This document shows, one piece after another, positions 54,773 through 64,000 of a stretch of DNA of 64,000 nucleotides. Location: positions 124,001 through 188,000 of the forward strand of contig NZ_JAEOAH010000006.1 in the NCBI RefSeq assembly GCF_016612995.1. Direction: 5' to 3'. Within the stretch, counting starts at the first letter, position 1. The number at the start of each line of letters is the position of its first letter. The notes below the pieces were generated by a model. That model ran no database searches, was not told the origin of the DNA, and saw only the letters and a list, made by a program, of their open reading frames with translations. The stretch comes from Viridibacillus soli. GTDB lineage: Bacteria; Bacillota; Bacilli; Bacillales_A; Planococcaceae. Both the position numbers and the translations under genes were made by a program.

Positions 54773-54851
54773 ATTGACACTACCTTCCTTACATAACCAA
54801 TTCTTATCTAAATTATTACATATCATTTATAACTTTTAAAAATCAGAAAAT

Positions 54852-54879
54852 AATAAATATTATAACAAATAAATATTAT
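54852..54879. repeat. Short direct repeat upstream of the decarboxylase-chemoreceptor unit
   Basis: AATAAATATTAT occurs twice with a 16-base period, 136-163 bases before the decarboxylase start. It may be a regulator site or AT-rich chance. Confidence 0.3.
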
Positions 54880-55014
54880 CTATTTCTATTTAGTGATTAT
54901 TTATCCCTATTCACTATTTCTTCAATTTTATGCACTAAGAACTAAAAACTCTGTGATATAATCAGCATTATTGACTATTATCTATTATTAATTAACTAAG
55001 AGGTGTTTAACTAT

Positions 55015-56658
55015 ATGAAGGAAATTCAACGACTTTTCCCAAGTGAAGACGGGAATCTAGAACAACGCAAAGAGATTTTAAATTATATCGAAAAAATCTT
55101 CACATCACTTGATCAACTAAAAGATCCACAAAAAAGCACATTAGGTCCTGTGCAAGAGAGATCCGCTAATTTTTATAAAGAGCTGATAGAAAACTATGAA
55201 GTTCCTATAAAAGCGATTGGAATGGACAATGTAGTAAATGATTTAGTCGACTTAATGAAGGGTCATCCATACCATACTAGAAAATTTGTTACGAATGTCC
55301 TTCCGATGGCTAGTATCCCTGGCATCATCGGATTATTAACAACGACATTATTAAACGGTAATAATTTATGGGATGTCTACGGACCAGCTGCAGCTGAAAG
55401 TGAAGTAAAAGTCATTGGTATGATGTCGAAGCTAGTTGGTTATGATTTCACACAGAGTTGGGGTTATACAACTTGGGGAGGACAAGGGGCTGTATTTAGC
55501 GGCTTACGTCTTGCAATTGCAAAACAATTTCCACATGCAAAAGAAGAAGGCGTTCCACGTAATTTATATTGCTTCGCTTCCGAAAATGCTCACTATAGCT
55601 TATTAAAATCTGCTGAAGCTGTCGGAATTGGTAGTAATAATCTTATTCGAGTTAAAGCAACTAGTGATCATTCAATGGATCTTAAAGACTTAGCAAATAA
55701 ATTAGAAGAAGTCATTCGTAAAGGTGGCATTCCTATCTATATCGTTGCTACGACTGGGGCAACAGATAGCTTTGCAATCGATGATGTCAAAGCTATCAAA
55801 GACATTGCTACAAAAATTGAATCAAAATACGATTTACAACCTATTCATATTCATGCTGACTCAGCGTTAGGCGGATTCTATTCTTTCTTCAAATCTTATG
55901 ATTTTAAATCAAACCCGCTTCAATTCGAAGAAAATGTACTTGCAAGCTTACAAAGTATCAACGAACGTATGCAACATATTTCTTTAGCAGATAGCTTATG
56001 TTTCGATTTCCAAAAGCTTGGCCAAACACCTTATTTAACAAGCTTATTTTTAGTGAAAGAAGGAAAACACTTAGGCTTACTAGACTTAGAAGATTTTGAT
56101 ACGCCTTATGTTGGTAATAGAGGATATGGTAGCTATCATACAGGCTACACTTTAGAATGCTCTCGTATGGGTAGTTCAATTGCCATCTACGCTGCTCTAT
56201 CTGCTTTTGGCGTCGAAGGCTATCAGAAAATATTGGCTAACTACGTCCGTGTAAACTTAGCTTTCAGAGACAAGATCAAAGAAAAACTTCCAAATGTATC
56301 CGTTGTTAACGATGCCAATATCGGTCCTGTTACTGCATTCCGTCTGTATCCAGATGGATTAGACTGGTCAAAAGAAAAAACTGGTACTTTAACTCTTGAA
56401 CAAGTTCAAGTAACTAATACACTGAACCAATCTTTATTCGAAATACTTGGCCACAACCGTGAAAATGTATTCTTTGGTGATACAACGAAGGTTTGTACTA
56501 TACCTGTTAGAAATTCGGAAGAAATGATTCCTGTAGCAGCAGCGAAGCTTTTCGCTATTTCACCTTATACAGAAGTACAATATTTAGATGAAATGATAGA
56601 TTCTATTTCACAGGCCATTCATAATTTGGAGGAGTCTAACGTTGAATCTATTTACTAA
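55015..56658 (+). CDS. PLP-dependent decarboxylase, group II (glutamate/aromatic/histidine type)
   Basis: The 547-residue protein has the group II fold: His193 in [12 protein letters not shown] (stacks on PLP), Asp282 in IHADSALGG, and Lys334 in [13 protein letters not shown]. The N-terminal block [21 protein letters not shown] resembles tyrosine and glutamate decarboxylases. The substrate cannot be told from sequence. The ATG at 55015, nine bases after AGAGGTG, is preferred over a GTG four codons upstream. Its last 17 bases overlap a chemoreceptor gene. Confidence 0.85.
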   Translation: MKEIQRLFPSEDGNLEQRKEILNYIEKIFTSLDQLKDPQKSTLGPVQERSANFYKELIENYEVPIKAIGMDNVVNDLVDLMKGHPYHTRKFVTNVLPMASIPGIIGLLTTTLLNGNNLWDVYGPAAAESEVKVIGMMSKLVGYDFTQSWGYTTWGGQGAVFSGLRLAIAKQFPHAKEEGVPRNLYCFASENAHYSLLKSAEAVGIGSNNLIRVKATSDHSMDLKDLANKLEEVIRKGGIPIYIVATTGATDSFAIDDVKAIKDIATKIESKYDLQPIHIHADSALGGFYSFFKSYDFKSNPLQFEENVLASLQSINERMQHISLADSLCFDFQKLGQTPYLTSLFLVKEGKHLGLLDLEDFDTPYVGNRGYGSYHTGYTLECSRMGSSIAIYAALSAFGVEGYQKILANYVRVNLAFRDKIKEKLPNVSVVNDANIGPVTAFRLYPDGLDWSKEKTGTLTLEQVQVTNTLNQSLFEILGHNRENVFFGDTTKVCTIPVRNSEEMIPVAAAKLFAISPYTEVQYLDEMIDSISQAIHNLEESNVESIY

Positions 56659-58339
56659 GTACAAAAGTTCGATATTGTATAAATATATTTTTAGTTTTGT
56701 AATACCCATCACAATTTTTTCCATCATTTTTAGCTTTACAATGTATTCTCTATCAACACATATCATTAACGACTACGTTATTGTTGAATTCGAAAAAAGC
56801 CTTAATTTAATATCTACTGATGTTAAGTCTGACATAGATAGCGACATTGTTTCTAGTGCAGATAAAGGAAATAATGAGAAATATGAAGAATTACTCTCTC
56901 TTTTGAACAAGGCACAAAAGAAGTTCGATGTTGAAAACATTTACGTTCTCTCTAATTCTAATGGTCAGGAACATATCGTTGCTTTAAGTAATACTGATAA
57001 TCGTAATGATAGCTATACATTTGACGCGAATATGGATAAAGCGATTACTGAACAAACTTCTCAAAAAAGCGACATTTATAAAGATGAATTTGGAGTGCAT
57101 AAGTCTATATTTGTTCCTTTCGAAGGAACTGATATCATTTTCGGGATAGATATGGATGCTTCCTTTATCCCAGCACTACAATCAAAAGTAGTGATGATCT
57201 CTATTGGCATGACTCTAGTATTCATATTGCTTGGAGCGCTTATTGCCTTCTTCATTAGTAAACGTATTACGAATCCAATCGTATCAGTTGTTGAGTATGT
57301 AGAAGAAATTGCAAAAGGCAATCTAACAATGTCAGGTTTTAAGACGCAAGGACAAGATGAGGTTGCACAATTGTCAGAAGGCGTTCAAAGAATGTCAACC
57401 GATTTACGGTCTTTAATTACTTCAATTGCAGAAAATGCAGAGCAAGTTGCGGCAACTTCTGAAGAACTTACCGCAAGCTCTGAACAAACAAATGAATCAA
57501 TTAAGCAAATTACCGAATCTATGCAAGAGGTTGCGGCCGGCGCTGAAACACAAACAAGCGCTGTAGAAGAGATGAATACTACCGTTACAAATATCTCTGG
57601 AAAAATGCAGCAAATTGCTTCAAGCGCTGAAGACGTATCGGTTAAAGCACAAAATACTTCTCAAATAGCTGCAAATGGTAACACGATTATCCACAACGCA
57701 GTAGAGAAGATGAATACAACCTATGATACAATACAGACAACATCTAAAGTAGTGAATCGTCTTAGCGATAATACGAGAGAAATCGGCAAGATTGTTACTC
57801 TCATCACAGAAATTACAGATCAAACAAATCTACTTGCATTGAATGCTTCTATTGAAGCAGCACGTGCAGGTGAGCACGGTAAAGGCTTTGCAGTAGTTGC
57901 ACAGGAAGTTCGCAAACTAGCTGAACAATCTCGCGAAGCAGCAAACGAAATTAGAACACGTATTGAAACAATTCAAACCGACTCAACAGATGCTGTTGAC
58001 TCAATGGCCATTAGCTATAGTAACTTAAAAGACAGCGCAACGACATTTGAAAATGCCGGTGACGCATTTGAGGACATTTTAACATCGGTAAACCAAGTAA
58101 ATACTCAAATGAATGAAGTGAATAGAGCTATTGATAATATGAACAAGGATGTTGAAAACATCGCCGAGTCAATGGATCAAGTAAGCATTATCTCTGTTGA
58201 AACATCTAGTAGTATTCAAAACGTAGCTGCAGCTTCGGAAGAACAATCTGCAAGTGTCGAAGAAATCTCTATTTCTTCAAACAACCTTGCTAATATGGCT
58301 GAAATTCTTCACAACGCTGTTCATAAATTTAAAATCTAA
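56642..58339 (+). CDS. Methyl-accepting chemotaxis protein, overlapping the decarboxylase gene
   Basis: A 565-residue chemoreceptor: membrane helix at about 15-38, an outside sensor of about 140 residues, second helix at about 182-204, HAMP (about 205-258) and a signalling hairpin whose tip [20 protein letters not shown] contacts CheA/CheW. No C-terminal CheR pentapeptide. The start is a TTG at 56642 with GAGGAG seven to eight bases upstream, inside the decarboxylase gene, so translation is coupled. The ligand is unknown. Confidence 0.88.
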   Translation: MNLFTKYKSSILYKYIFSFVIPITIFSIIFSFTMYSLSTHIINDYVIVEFEKSLNLISTDVKSDIDSDIVSSADKGNNEKYEELLSLLNKAQKKFDVENIYVLSNSNGQEHIVALSNTDNRNDSYTFDANMDKAITEQTSQKSDIYKDEFGVHKSIFVPFEGTDIIFGIDMDASFIPALQSKVVMISIGMTLVFILLGALIAFFISKRITNPIVSVVEYVEEIAKGNLTMSGFKTQGQDEVAQLSEGVQRMSTDLRSLITSIAENAEQVAATSEELTASSEQTNESIKQITESMQEVAAGAETQTSAVEEMNTTVTNISGKMQQIASSAEDVSVKAQNTSQIAANGNTIIHNAVEKMNTTYDTIQTTSKVVNRLSDNTREIGKIVTLITEITDQTNLLALNASIEAARAGEHGKGFAVVAQEVRKLAEQSREAANEIRTRIETIQTDSTDAVDSMAISYSNLKDSATTFENAGDAFEDILTSVNQVNTQMNEVNRAIDNMNKDVENIAESMDQVSIISVETSSSIQNVAAASEEQSASVEEISISSNNLANMAEILHNAVHKFKI

Positions 58340-58347
58340 AAACACCA

Positions 58348-58394
58348 AAACTCCCCATTACCTTGTCATTTATGGTAATGGGGAGTTTACTTTA
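58348..58394. terminator. Bidirectional terminator
   Basis: AAACTCCCCATTACC and GGTAATGGGGAGTTT form a 15-bp stem around TTGTCATTTAT. Confidence 0.88.
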
Positions 58395-58409
58395 TTTGGG
58401 CTCATAAAG

Positions 58410-59192
58410 TTATTCTAAACAATTCGCTTGCAATGTTTTTCTCTTTTCTTCTGTCAATCCAAATTCCTTTTCAAAAAATGTATCGTAATTTCCATAGCGT
58501 TCATTAATAGCATCAAAAGTTGCTTGTAAATACTGCTCTTTAGCACTCATGATATCACCAAAATGCTGTAATTGTTCCTCATTTAAATGCTCCGACAACA
58601 TAGGAATCATTGCATCTCGTACCGGCTGCATGTAATCATTTGTTACTAAATAATCCTTCATAACGTTTTCCTCATCTACACCTAACGCAAGTAAAATAAG
58701 TGCACCACCCACACCCGTGCGATCCTTCCCTACCGCACAATGATGTAATAACCCAAGATTTTCAGGGTCTTGAATAATGTCCATCAAACGCTTATACGAA
58801 GGATTATCCAATGGTAAATGTGCATAGAGCTTCGTAAATACGTCCGCATTCACAGTTTGTAGAAATGCTCGATTATCCATTTCCTTCAAAGAAGATGTCG
58901 GCATTTGAAAACCTACATCGCCCTTTGCAGGAATACGCTCGTTATGTACATTTTCAAATATCGGATCCGGCTTAGTTTCCGCTTCTCCATCATCTCGATA
59001 ATCAAAAATAGTCTTAATCCCTAATGTTTTAAAAAGTTCATGGTCTGCTACCGTCATTTTATTGAGCCCACCCGAGCGATAAAACACCCCGTATTTCACC
59101 TTTCGTCCATCTGCTGTAGGATATCCCCCCATATCTCTAAAGTTCACAACTTGCTCAAGCGGCAGCACACGATTTTCATTTACGTTAGACAT
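58410..59192 (-). CDS. Tyrosine-protein phosphatase, IphP/Y_phosphatase3 family
   Basis: A 260-residue phosphatase with the P-loop Cys152-AVGKD-Arg158 (HHCAVGKDRTG) and the N-terminal block NFRDMGGYPTADGRKVKYG. Such enzymes are dual-specificity phosphatases and may act on phosphoinositides or proteins. GGGGATG precedes the ATG at 59192. Convergent with the chemoreceptor; no operon partner. Confidence 0.9.
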   Translation of the reverse strand: MSNVNENRVLPLEQVVNFRDMGGYPTADGRKVKYGVFYRSGGLNKMTVADHELFKTLGIKTIFDYRDDGEAETKPDPIFENVHNERIPAKGDVGFQMPTSSLKEMDNRAFLQTVNADVFTKLYAHLPLDNPSYKRLMDIIQDPENLGLLHHCAVGKDRTGVGGALILLALGVDEENVMKDYLVTNDYMQPVRDAMIPMLSEHLNEEQLQHFGDIMSAKEQYLQATFDAINERYGNYDTFFEKEFGLTEEKRKTLQANCLE

Positions 59193-59511
59193 ATTACATC
59201 CCCTTTTATAAATATTTGAGTATTTCTTATATAATAGATTAGCATTATTTTAAGGAATAAGAAATTATTAGGCTATTTTCAATCCAGCTATCTCTTCTAT
59301 ACGATTTTTTATTGTAATCACTTCGTTATTGTCACTATAAAGGTCGAGAGCTCTTATACAACGTTAGAAATAAGTAACTTCGAACTAATTAGTAATACCC
59401 TTTATAATTAGTTTTTTATGTCTTTATAACCAATACTTATTGACTATTTGTTGTTTTTCCATCAAAATAATTATTATATGTAAATTTTAAAAGGAAAGAA
59501 GGCTCCAAACA
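59193..59511. other. Intergenic stretch upstream of second chemoreceptor gene
   Basis: About 320 AT-rich bases. A TATAAT-like -10 near 59402 with a poor -35 is the only promoter-like signal. I see no sigma-D (TAAA/GCCGATAA) motif. Confidence 0.45.
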
Positions 59512-61197
59512 ATGTCCGTCGGAAAAAAATTAAATATAGGATTTCTTAGTCTTATTAGCTTATTAGTAATAATAATAGTCACGACTTATTATCAATTTTC
59601 GAAAATTGAATCACAAGTAGAGGAAGCAGTCGATTATCGCGTTGTTCAGTTGCAATTGGCAAATGATATTCAATTTGGCTTAGCAATGCAAGACTCTCTA
59701 TTACGTTCTTATTTCATAAAGGACACAGAATCAAGACGTGAAGTTTTACAGAATTATCAAGACTTCGTTGACAACAAAATTACAGAACTTGCAGAACTAT
59801 CCCGCGCCGAAAAAATGCAAGCATATATAAAGGATGCAAAAAAATTTAACGACGATTTTAATACAGCAGTTACAAGTGCACTGAAAGAATTTGATAACAG
59901 CAATAAAGAGGCAGCAATTGAGATTATAGATACTTCTGCTTCTAACGCAAGCGATGGTATTTTAGAATCAGCTAGCAACATTATTAAATATCAAGACATG
60001 CAACTTCAGACAACTGGAAATTCCATAAAAGTTCTCGCTAGCCAATCGCTACTTGGTGACATTATCGCTTTAATACTATGTATTCCTCTTGGTGTATTTT
60101 TCATCAGATTCGTTAGAAAATCTATCACAAAACCATTGGGTGAAGTAGCCCAAGCAGCTGAAATTATTGCTACTGGTGATTTATCTAAACCTGATATCGC
60201 CTTCACTTCTAAAGATGAAATTGGGACTTTAGCAAATGTCTTCAACAAAATGAAGGGGAATTTACAAGAGATCGTCCGTAATATTCAAACAAACAGCGAG
60301 CATCTCTCTGCTTCATCAGAGGAATTATCTGCTAGTACAGAGGAGATCACTGCATCTGCAAATGAAATGTCTATGCGTATTCATCAAACAGCAGACATCT
60401 CATCTATATCTGCTACTGCTGCTAAAGAAAGTGCTGTCGCAATGGATGAAACGGCTGCTGGTATTCAACGCATAGCTGAAGCTACACAATCTTTACATCA
60501 AAACACCGTCGATATGAGCACGACAGCAGAGGATGGTATGAAAACAATTGGCGTGGCACAACAGCAAATGCAAGTCATCTCTAACTCAACTAACTTAATT
60601 GCTGAACTAACAGAAAAACTTAGCAAACAATCACAAGAAATTGGCGCTATTACACATGTCATTACAGATATTACAGACCAAACAAATTTACTTGCACTGA
60701 ATGCAGCAATTGAAGCGGCTCGTGCAGGCGAACAAGGCAAAGGTTTCGCTGTTGTAGCAGACGAAGTTCGTAAACTTGCTGAGCAATCAAAACAATCTGC
60801 AATACAAATCGTTACACTAACCAAAGAAATACAAACCGATACTAAAAACGTTGAATCTGCAGTACACGAAGGTCTTTCTTCTGTTCAAGATGGTGTTCAA
60901 GTCATTGGAGAAGCAGGCTCAGCCTTTACAACAATTACTTCTGCTGTTAAATCGATCACCGTTCAAGTAGAAGAAATATCCGCTACTTCAGAGGAAATTT
61001 CAGCTAGTGCAGAAGAAGTTTCTGCCTCTGTTACAGAAATTGCAAACGGTGCATCAGATGCATCTACAAATACAGAATTGGCTGCCTCTGCTATTGAGGA
61101 ACAATCTTCTACGATGAATCAAGTAAATTCAGTCGCAGAAGATTTAAATGCAAACGCTCAAAATTTACAAGCAATGATTCAAGAATTTAAAGTATAA
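59512..61197 (+). CDS. Methyl-accepting chemotaxis protein
   Basis: A 561-residue chemoreceptor with a four-helix-bundle (4HB_MCP) outside sensor between helices at about 8-28 and 178-199, HAMP (about 200-253) and the signalling hairpin ending in the tip [20 protein letters not shown]. The ligand is unknown. It differs from the receptor at 56642, whose sensor is not helical-bundle-like. Single-gene unit. Confidence 0.88.
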   Translation: MSVGKKLNIGFLSLISLLVIIIVTTYYQFSKIESQVEEAVDYRVVQLQLANDIQFGLAMQDSLLRSYFIKDTESRREVLQNYQDFVDNKITELAELSRAEKMQAYIKDAKKFNDDFNTAVTSALKEFDNSNKEAAIEIIDTSASNASDGILESASNIIKYQDMQLQTTGNSIKVLASQSLLGDIIALILCIPLGVFFIRFVRKSITKPLGEVAQAAEIIATGDLSKPDIAFTSKDEIGTLANVFNKMKGNLQEIVRNIQTNSEHLSASSEELSASTEEITASANEMSMRIHQTADISSISATAAKESAVAMDETAAGIQRIAEATQSLHQNTVDMSTTAEDGMKTIGVAQQQMQVISNSTNLIAELTEKLSKQSQEIGAITHVITDITDQTNLLALNAAIEAARAGEQGKGFAVVADEVRKLAEQSKQSAIQIVTLTKEIQTDTKNVESAVHEGLSSVQDGVQVIGEAGSAFTTITSAVKSITVQVEEISATSEEISASAEEVSASVTEIANGASDASTNTELAASAIEEQSSTMNQVNSVAEDLNANAQNLQAMIQEFKV

Positions 61198-61242
61198 AAA
61201 ATGCTGTTATAAAAGACTAAGCACTCATACATGCTTAACAAC

Positions 61243-61279
61243 AAGAAAAGGTTTGCCCATATCTGGCAAACCTTTTCTC
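61243..61279. terminator. Bidirectional terminator
   Basis: AGAAAAGGTTTGCC and GGCAAACCTTTTCT form a 14-bp stem. Confidence 0.88.
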
Positions 61280-61302
61280 TAATACAAAATATACTTCTTC
61301 TT

Positions 61303-61695
61303 TTACTCAAGCGTTAGTTGCCAAGATACGCCAAACTGATCGACAAGCCAACCAAACCTTTTACTGAAGCCATAGTTATCTATTGGCATTAATTCACTAC
61401 CACCATTCAATAACTTTTCATATAAATAATCGATTTCCTCTTCTGTATCACATGTAATATAGAGCGAAAATGACGGCGTAAATGTAAATGCATGCTGTAC
61501 ATTACTATCAATACATAAAATTTCTTGCCCCTTCAATGAAAAAGCAGCCTGCATTACACTACCTTCTGCCCCTGCTTCATTTGCTCCATAACGTTTAATA
61601 CGTAAAATTTCCGAGTCCGGAATTAATGAAACATAATAATTCATCGCTTCCTCAGCTTGCCCTTGGAACATTAAAAATGGCGTCACCTTTGTCAT
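61303..61695 (-). CDS. VOC family (PhnB-like) protein
   Basis: A 130-residue vicinal-oxygen-chelate domain (LMFQGQAEEAMNYYVSLIPDSEIL; later SLYITCDTEEEIDYLYEKL). PhnB/glyoxalase_3-type; substrate unknown. It is the last gene of an SRPBCC-ArsR-VOC set, a frequent trio in Bacillales. GGGTG precedes the ATG at 61695. Confidence 0.85.
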   Translation of the reverse strand: MTKVTPFLMFQGQAEEAMNYYVSLIPDSEILRIKRYGANEAGAEGSVMQAAFSLKGQEILCIDSNVQHAFTFTPSFSLYITCDTEEEIDYLYEKLLNGGSELMPIDNYGFSKRFGWLVDQFGVSWQLTLE

Positions 61696-61752
61696 ATGCT
61701 TTCACCCTTTCATATCAGTCATTATTGGCTGAATATTACATATTGATACCGA

Positions 61753-62088
61753 TTATTCCTTATCCTTTTCAAACTGATTTTCAACAACATACTTTAGTTT
61801 CGTTAATTTATTATTCCAAAACTGCTCATAGAAGGATAGCCATTGCTTCAGTTCCGTTAATGGCTCTGGTTGTAGGCTATAAATCTTTTCTCTACCGACC
61901 TTTGTACCACTAACAAGTTCTGCATCTGCAAGAACATGGAGATGCTTAGCAATCGCCGTCCGGCTCATATTAAAGTGAGAAGTAATTTCTGCAATGGATC
62001 GCTCCTTTGCCGCTAATAAGTGAAGCACCTCTCTACGTGTTGGATCAGCAATTGCTTGGAACACATCGTATTTTTCTGCGGCGGACAT
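61753..62088 (-). CDS. ArsR family transcriptional regulator
   Basis: A 111-residue winged-helix ArsR protein (DPTRREVLHLLAAKERSIAE then ITSHFNMSRTAIAKHLHVL). No metal-binding Cys box is visible, so it probably senses something other than metal. It starts two bases after the SRPBCC stop and should repress its own operon through the operator at 62554-62600. Confidence 0.88.
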   Translation of the reverse strand: MSAAEKYDVFQAIADPTRREVLHLLAAKERSIAEITSHFNMSRTAIAKHLHVLADAELVSGTKVGREKIYSLQPEPLTELKQWLSFYEQFWNNKLTKLKYVVENQFEKDKE

Positions 62089-62090
62089 AA

Positions 62091-62525
62091 TTAGCCCTCA
62101 ACCACTTGTTTGAATTTATGCTGAACGATACCAACCCAGCCCTGTTCCATTGTGGCACGAATAACCGAACTTGGTTGCTGCGCTTTTTGTACGATTGCAT
62201 CCGCGTTTTTCCAGCCACCATGAATAAGCATAAATTCAGTTTGCTCGCCCATTTCTTTTAACATAAATGTCACAACCCAGCCATCTGTATCCCATTCAAA
62301 TGATAAGCGATTTGGTTCATCAATTTCGATTACTTTACAAGGTGATGGGCCAAATGGTGATTGTACATGAAATTCATACCCTTCTTCTAATTGGAAATCA
62401 TTTGGCATAAACCAAGCTTCAATGCCCTCCGCAGTTGATACGTAATTCCATACTTTTTGGATAGGTGCATTCACTAGTACTGTTTGTTTAATATCTGGTA
62501 AATTTTCTTGATTATTATTTGTCAT
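62091..62525 (-). CDS. SRPBCC (AHSA1/START-like) protein
   Basis: A 144-residue SRPBCC-fold protein (NAPIQKVWNYVSTAEGIEAWF, ending EQGWVGIVQHKFKQVVEG), often called AHSA1-like. It may bind a hydrophobic ligand. First gene of the SRPBCC-ArsR-VOC operon, behind a strong promoter. Confidence 0.87.
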   Translation of the reverse strand: MTNNNQENLPDIKQTVLVNAPIQKVWNYVSTAEGIEAWFMPNDFQLEEGYEFHVQSPFGPSPCKVIEIDEPNRLSFEWDTDGWVVTFMLKEMGEQTEFMLIHGGWKNADAIVQKAQQPSSVIRATMEQGWVGIVQHKFKQVVEG

Positions 62526-62553
62526 TCTTATTCTCCTTTTCAGCCTTTAATAC

Positions 62554-62607
62554 AGAACCATTTAGTTTCGTGTTTTGATTATATGAAACCAGATGGTTCT
62601 ATGTCAA
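62554..62607 (-). promoter_or_regulatory. Consensus promoter with flanking inverted repeat, ArsR operator
   Basis: On the minus strand TTGACA (62607-62602) and TATAAT (62583-62578) are 18 bases apart, both perfect matches. Half-sites AGAACCATTTAGTTTC (62554-62569) and GAAACCAGATGGTTCT (62585-62600) mirror each other at 14 of 16 positions across a 15-base gap that includes the -10. A repressor bound here would block polymerase. Confidence 0.75.
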
Positions 62608-62756
62608 ATATAAACTTCTTCCCGGCCTTGTGATTCCAATTATTTTGCAAAGTACTATATGCTTACAGGTGTGTTGATTAGGGGAATATTAGGTTGTTAT
62701 TTACCGTTTATATGGCTTTTTTATGTTCAATACTAACGTATGTTACTACATTTTTC

Positions 62757-62827
62757 AGTTGATTGTAGCGAAGGGAGCAGCTTGGTGTTTGCCCGCGGAA
62801 AGCAGCATCCCCTAGCGGAAATCAACC
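62757..62827. repeat. Dispersed GC-rich intergenic repeat (REP-like)
   Basis: A 71-base element bounded by GTTGATT and AATCAAC, with GTAGCGAAGGG, TGCCCGCGGAAAGC and CCTAGCGGAA inside. The pattern, a flanking (G)TTGATT/AATCAA(C) pair with a CGCGGAAAGC core, is common in Bacillaceae/Planococcaceae intergenic repeats. No open frame. Confidence 0.6.
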
Positions 62828-62921
62828 TACCACTTTATCAGTATGGTTAAAATCGGTTAATCAACACGCCTGATATGATTATTATTCAAAGAGGATGATA
62901 TTAACTTAATGGATAAAATAG

Positions 62922-63092
62922 ATGGCAAATATTCTAATTGTAAATGATAATGTTAATATTCTAAATTTGGTAGAGCTGCATTTAGAAGATACTGGTTGCC
63001 ATGTATATAAGGCACATGATGAAAGTATTTTACCGTATTGCGATAAAATCTATGAAATGAAAAATGGTCAATTGGCATTAAGAGCAACGTAA
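62922..63092 (+). pseudogene. Deletion scar fusing response-regulator start and ABC-transporter end
   Basis: The 56-codon frame begins MANILIVNDNVNILNLVELH and LEDTGCHVYKAHD, the start of a two-component receiver, then changes to ESILPYCDKIYEMKNGQL, the end of an ABC-transporter ATPase. The join falls at a shared His-Asp. A whole block (rest of the regulator, perhaps a kinase, and most of the ATPase) appears to be lost. The receiver also has NDN in place of the acidic DD pair. No ribosome binding site is clear. Confidence 0.72.
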
Positions 63093-63122
63093 AAAAGGCG
63101 ACATATCTGTGTCGCCTTTTCC
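63093..63122 (+). terminator. Terminator after the fusion remnant
   Basis: AAAAGGCGACA and TGTCGCCTTTT form an 11-bp stem around TATCTG. Confidence 0.82.
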
Positions 63123-63205
63123 AATTAATTATGATTCAGCACTTTTTATAAATTTACTTTTGCTTATTTAAAAGAGTGATAAAGTTCCTTTGCTCTCTTT
63201 TACTT

Positions 63206-63358
63206 TTAATCTTCAAAGATTTTCTTAAACCATCCATAGCCTTTTAACATATGGCGATTAATTTTCTTACGATTTAATTTAGAGTTGGAAAATAAATTAA
63301 CAATGCCCTCCAAAATACTTAGACATACCTCTACTATAACCTCAAACAATTCTTGCAT
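63206..63358 (-). CDS. Small hypothetical protein
   Basis: A 50-residue frame (begins MQELFEVIVEVCLSILEGIV; ends KGYGWFKKIFED) with AAAGGG eight bases before the ATG at 63358. It has one hydrophobic N-terminal helix and a basic middle. I do not recognise it. Position and spacing suggest it could be cotranscribed with the DUF2785 gene that ends 20 bases upstream. Confidence 0.45.
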   Translation of the reverse strand: MQELFEVIVEVCLSILEGIVNLFSNSKLNRKKINRHMLKGYGWFKKIFED

Positions 63359-63377
63359 AGCTGAAACCCTTTCTTAC

Positions 63378-64000
63378 TTAGCCTAATTTAAAATGTTTGG
63401 CGACTTGCATATACACAACACCTTCTAATTTGGGCATACTCTTTTTAATTTTCAGCGCAAAATATAATGTTTTCATAAAATGTAATGTACACGTTCTTGC
63501 TTTAAAATACGATGGATCATACCCTCTACTATTCAAATAATGATCTAACTTATCGAAAACTTGCTCTACCCATTCAATGAGTACATCGTCTGAAACACCT
63601 TTTTTCATCATTGCTTCAATCACTTCGATTAAACGTTCTTCCTCATCATCTACATAAACAACATCTTTCCACAAGCAAGCTTTAATTGCTTGTAGTATTG
63701 GTGGTGCCATACGCAGCTCAAAAGCTGGATGACGAACTGTCGCTGCGGCTAAATCTGCACCATGTGCAACACTATGTGCCCATCCCTTACCGTCTACAAA
63801 ACCCCGAACATCGCGTTCTTTTTGTAAAAATTGATCACTTCTCTCCAAATATGTAACCAACATCTTTTCTGGCAAGAACCTCAATTCTGCATCCACTGTT
63901 AAAATACCTGTTAATAAAAGCGCTGAAAAAGAACGCGTAAATACCGTATCAGTCTGTTCATCACCAGTATGGAAAAATAAATACTTCTCTGTCACAGTCT
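63378..64000 (-). CDS. DUF2785 family protein, 5' end outside the window
   Basis: The frame encodes at least 207 residues and remains open to the edge. DUF2785 features: TDTVFTRSFSALLL, LPEKMLVTYLERSDQFLQKE, GKGWAHSVAHGADLAAATVR, and the terminal HFMKTLYFALKIKK. Family members are about 280 residues, so some 70 N-terminal residues lie beyond position 64000; a GTG at 63995 is not the true start. Function unknown. Confidence 0.8.
   Translation of the reverse strand, partial: TVTEKYLFFHTGDEQTDTVFTRSFSALLLTGILTVDAELRFLPEKMLVTYLERSDQFLQKERDVRGFVDGKGWAHSVAHGADLAAATVRHPAFELRMAPPILQAIKACLWKDVVYVDDEEERLIEVIEAMMKKGVSDDVLIEWVEQVFDKLDHYLNSRGYDPSYFKARTCTLHFMKTLYFALKIKKSMPKLEGVVYMQVAKHFKLG

Noticed and set aside
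60498-60824. 108-residue minus-strand frame in the chemoreceptor
   Set aside because: Antisense shadow caused by the periodic coiled-coil codons.

Overview
The window is AT-rich Firmicute DNA from a Bacillales genome, most likely Lysinibacillus or a close Planococcaceae/Bacillaceae relative. Signs are strong AGGAGG-type ribosome binding sites, many GTG and TTG starts, tight Rho-independent terminators with U tracts, a T-box leader, TPP and guanidine-I riboswitches, and clear relatives of Bacillus subtilis ydaJKLMN, ydbST, ykkCD, yebC and the tenA-thi genes. I see no tRNA, rRNA, phage, insertion sequence or CRISPR array. It reads as ordinary chromosome that carries several decaying genes.

Layout. 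1-9.2 kb: an AI-2E family permease (cut by the window edge), an LTA-synthase-like sulfatase, a SAM hydrolase behind a T-box leader and a palindromic operator, an M3 oligopeptidase, a SEC-C protein and small housekeeping genes. 9.3-16.3 kb: a complete ydaJKLMN-type exopolysaccharide operon with a degenerate GGDEF c-di-GMP receptor. 16.9-22.9 kb: a frameshifted AlkD-like gene, yebC, a thermonuclease, a signal peptidase, plsC and three decayed genes. 23-28.3 kb: an SDR-type epimerase, a 21-bp minisatellite and two PadR-controlled membrane/surface modules. 28.4-30.7 kb: an S66 peptidase remnant, an unrecognised two-part protein and a DUF697 GTPase. 30.7-34.5 kb: a four-gene acyl-CoA dehydrogenase / SDR / TetR / kinase-like operon behind two operators. 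34.6-42.1 kb: a second SEC-C protein, VanZ, a CoA-disulfide-reductase-like enzyme, YdbS/YdbT, RlmA and a MATE pump. 42.2-45.9 kb: a TPP-riboswitch thiamine salvage operon (tenA-thiM-thiD-thiE-thiW). 46-54.8 kb: menA, a divergent nitroreductase/HxlR pair, asparagine synthetase, a DUF2087/GIY-YIG pair, guanidine exporter ykkCD, two acetyltransferases and an EamA permease. 55-61.2 kb: a PLP decarboxylase translationally overlapped with a chemoreceptor, a tyrosine phosphatase and a second chemoreceptor. 61.3-64 kb: an SRPBCC-ArsR-VOC operon with a near-perfect promoter/operator, a dispersed GC-rich repeat, a response-regulator/ABC deletion scar and a DUF2785 gene leaving the window.

Functional links. 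The SAM hydrolase would release methionine from SAM, and the T-box specifier loop contains a plausible AUG (Met) codon, so the gene looks like a methionine-starvation rescue enzyme. The thi operon has salvage and coupling steps but no de novo thiC or thiG in this window. The decarboxylase-chemoreceptor overlap suggests coupling of amino-acid (or related) metabolism to taxis. These regulatory readings are inferences from sequence and need experiments.
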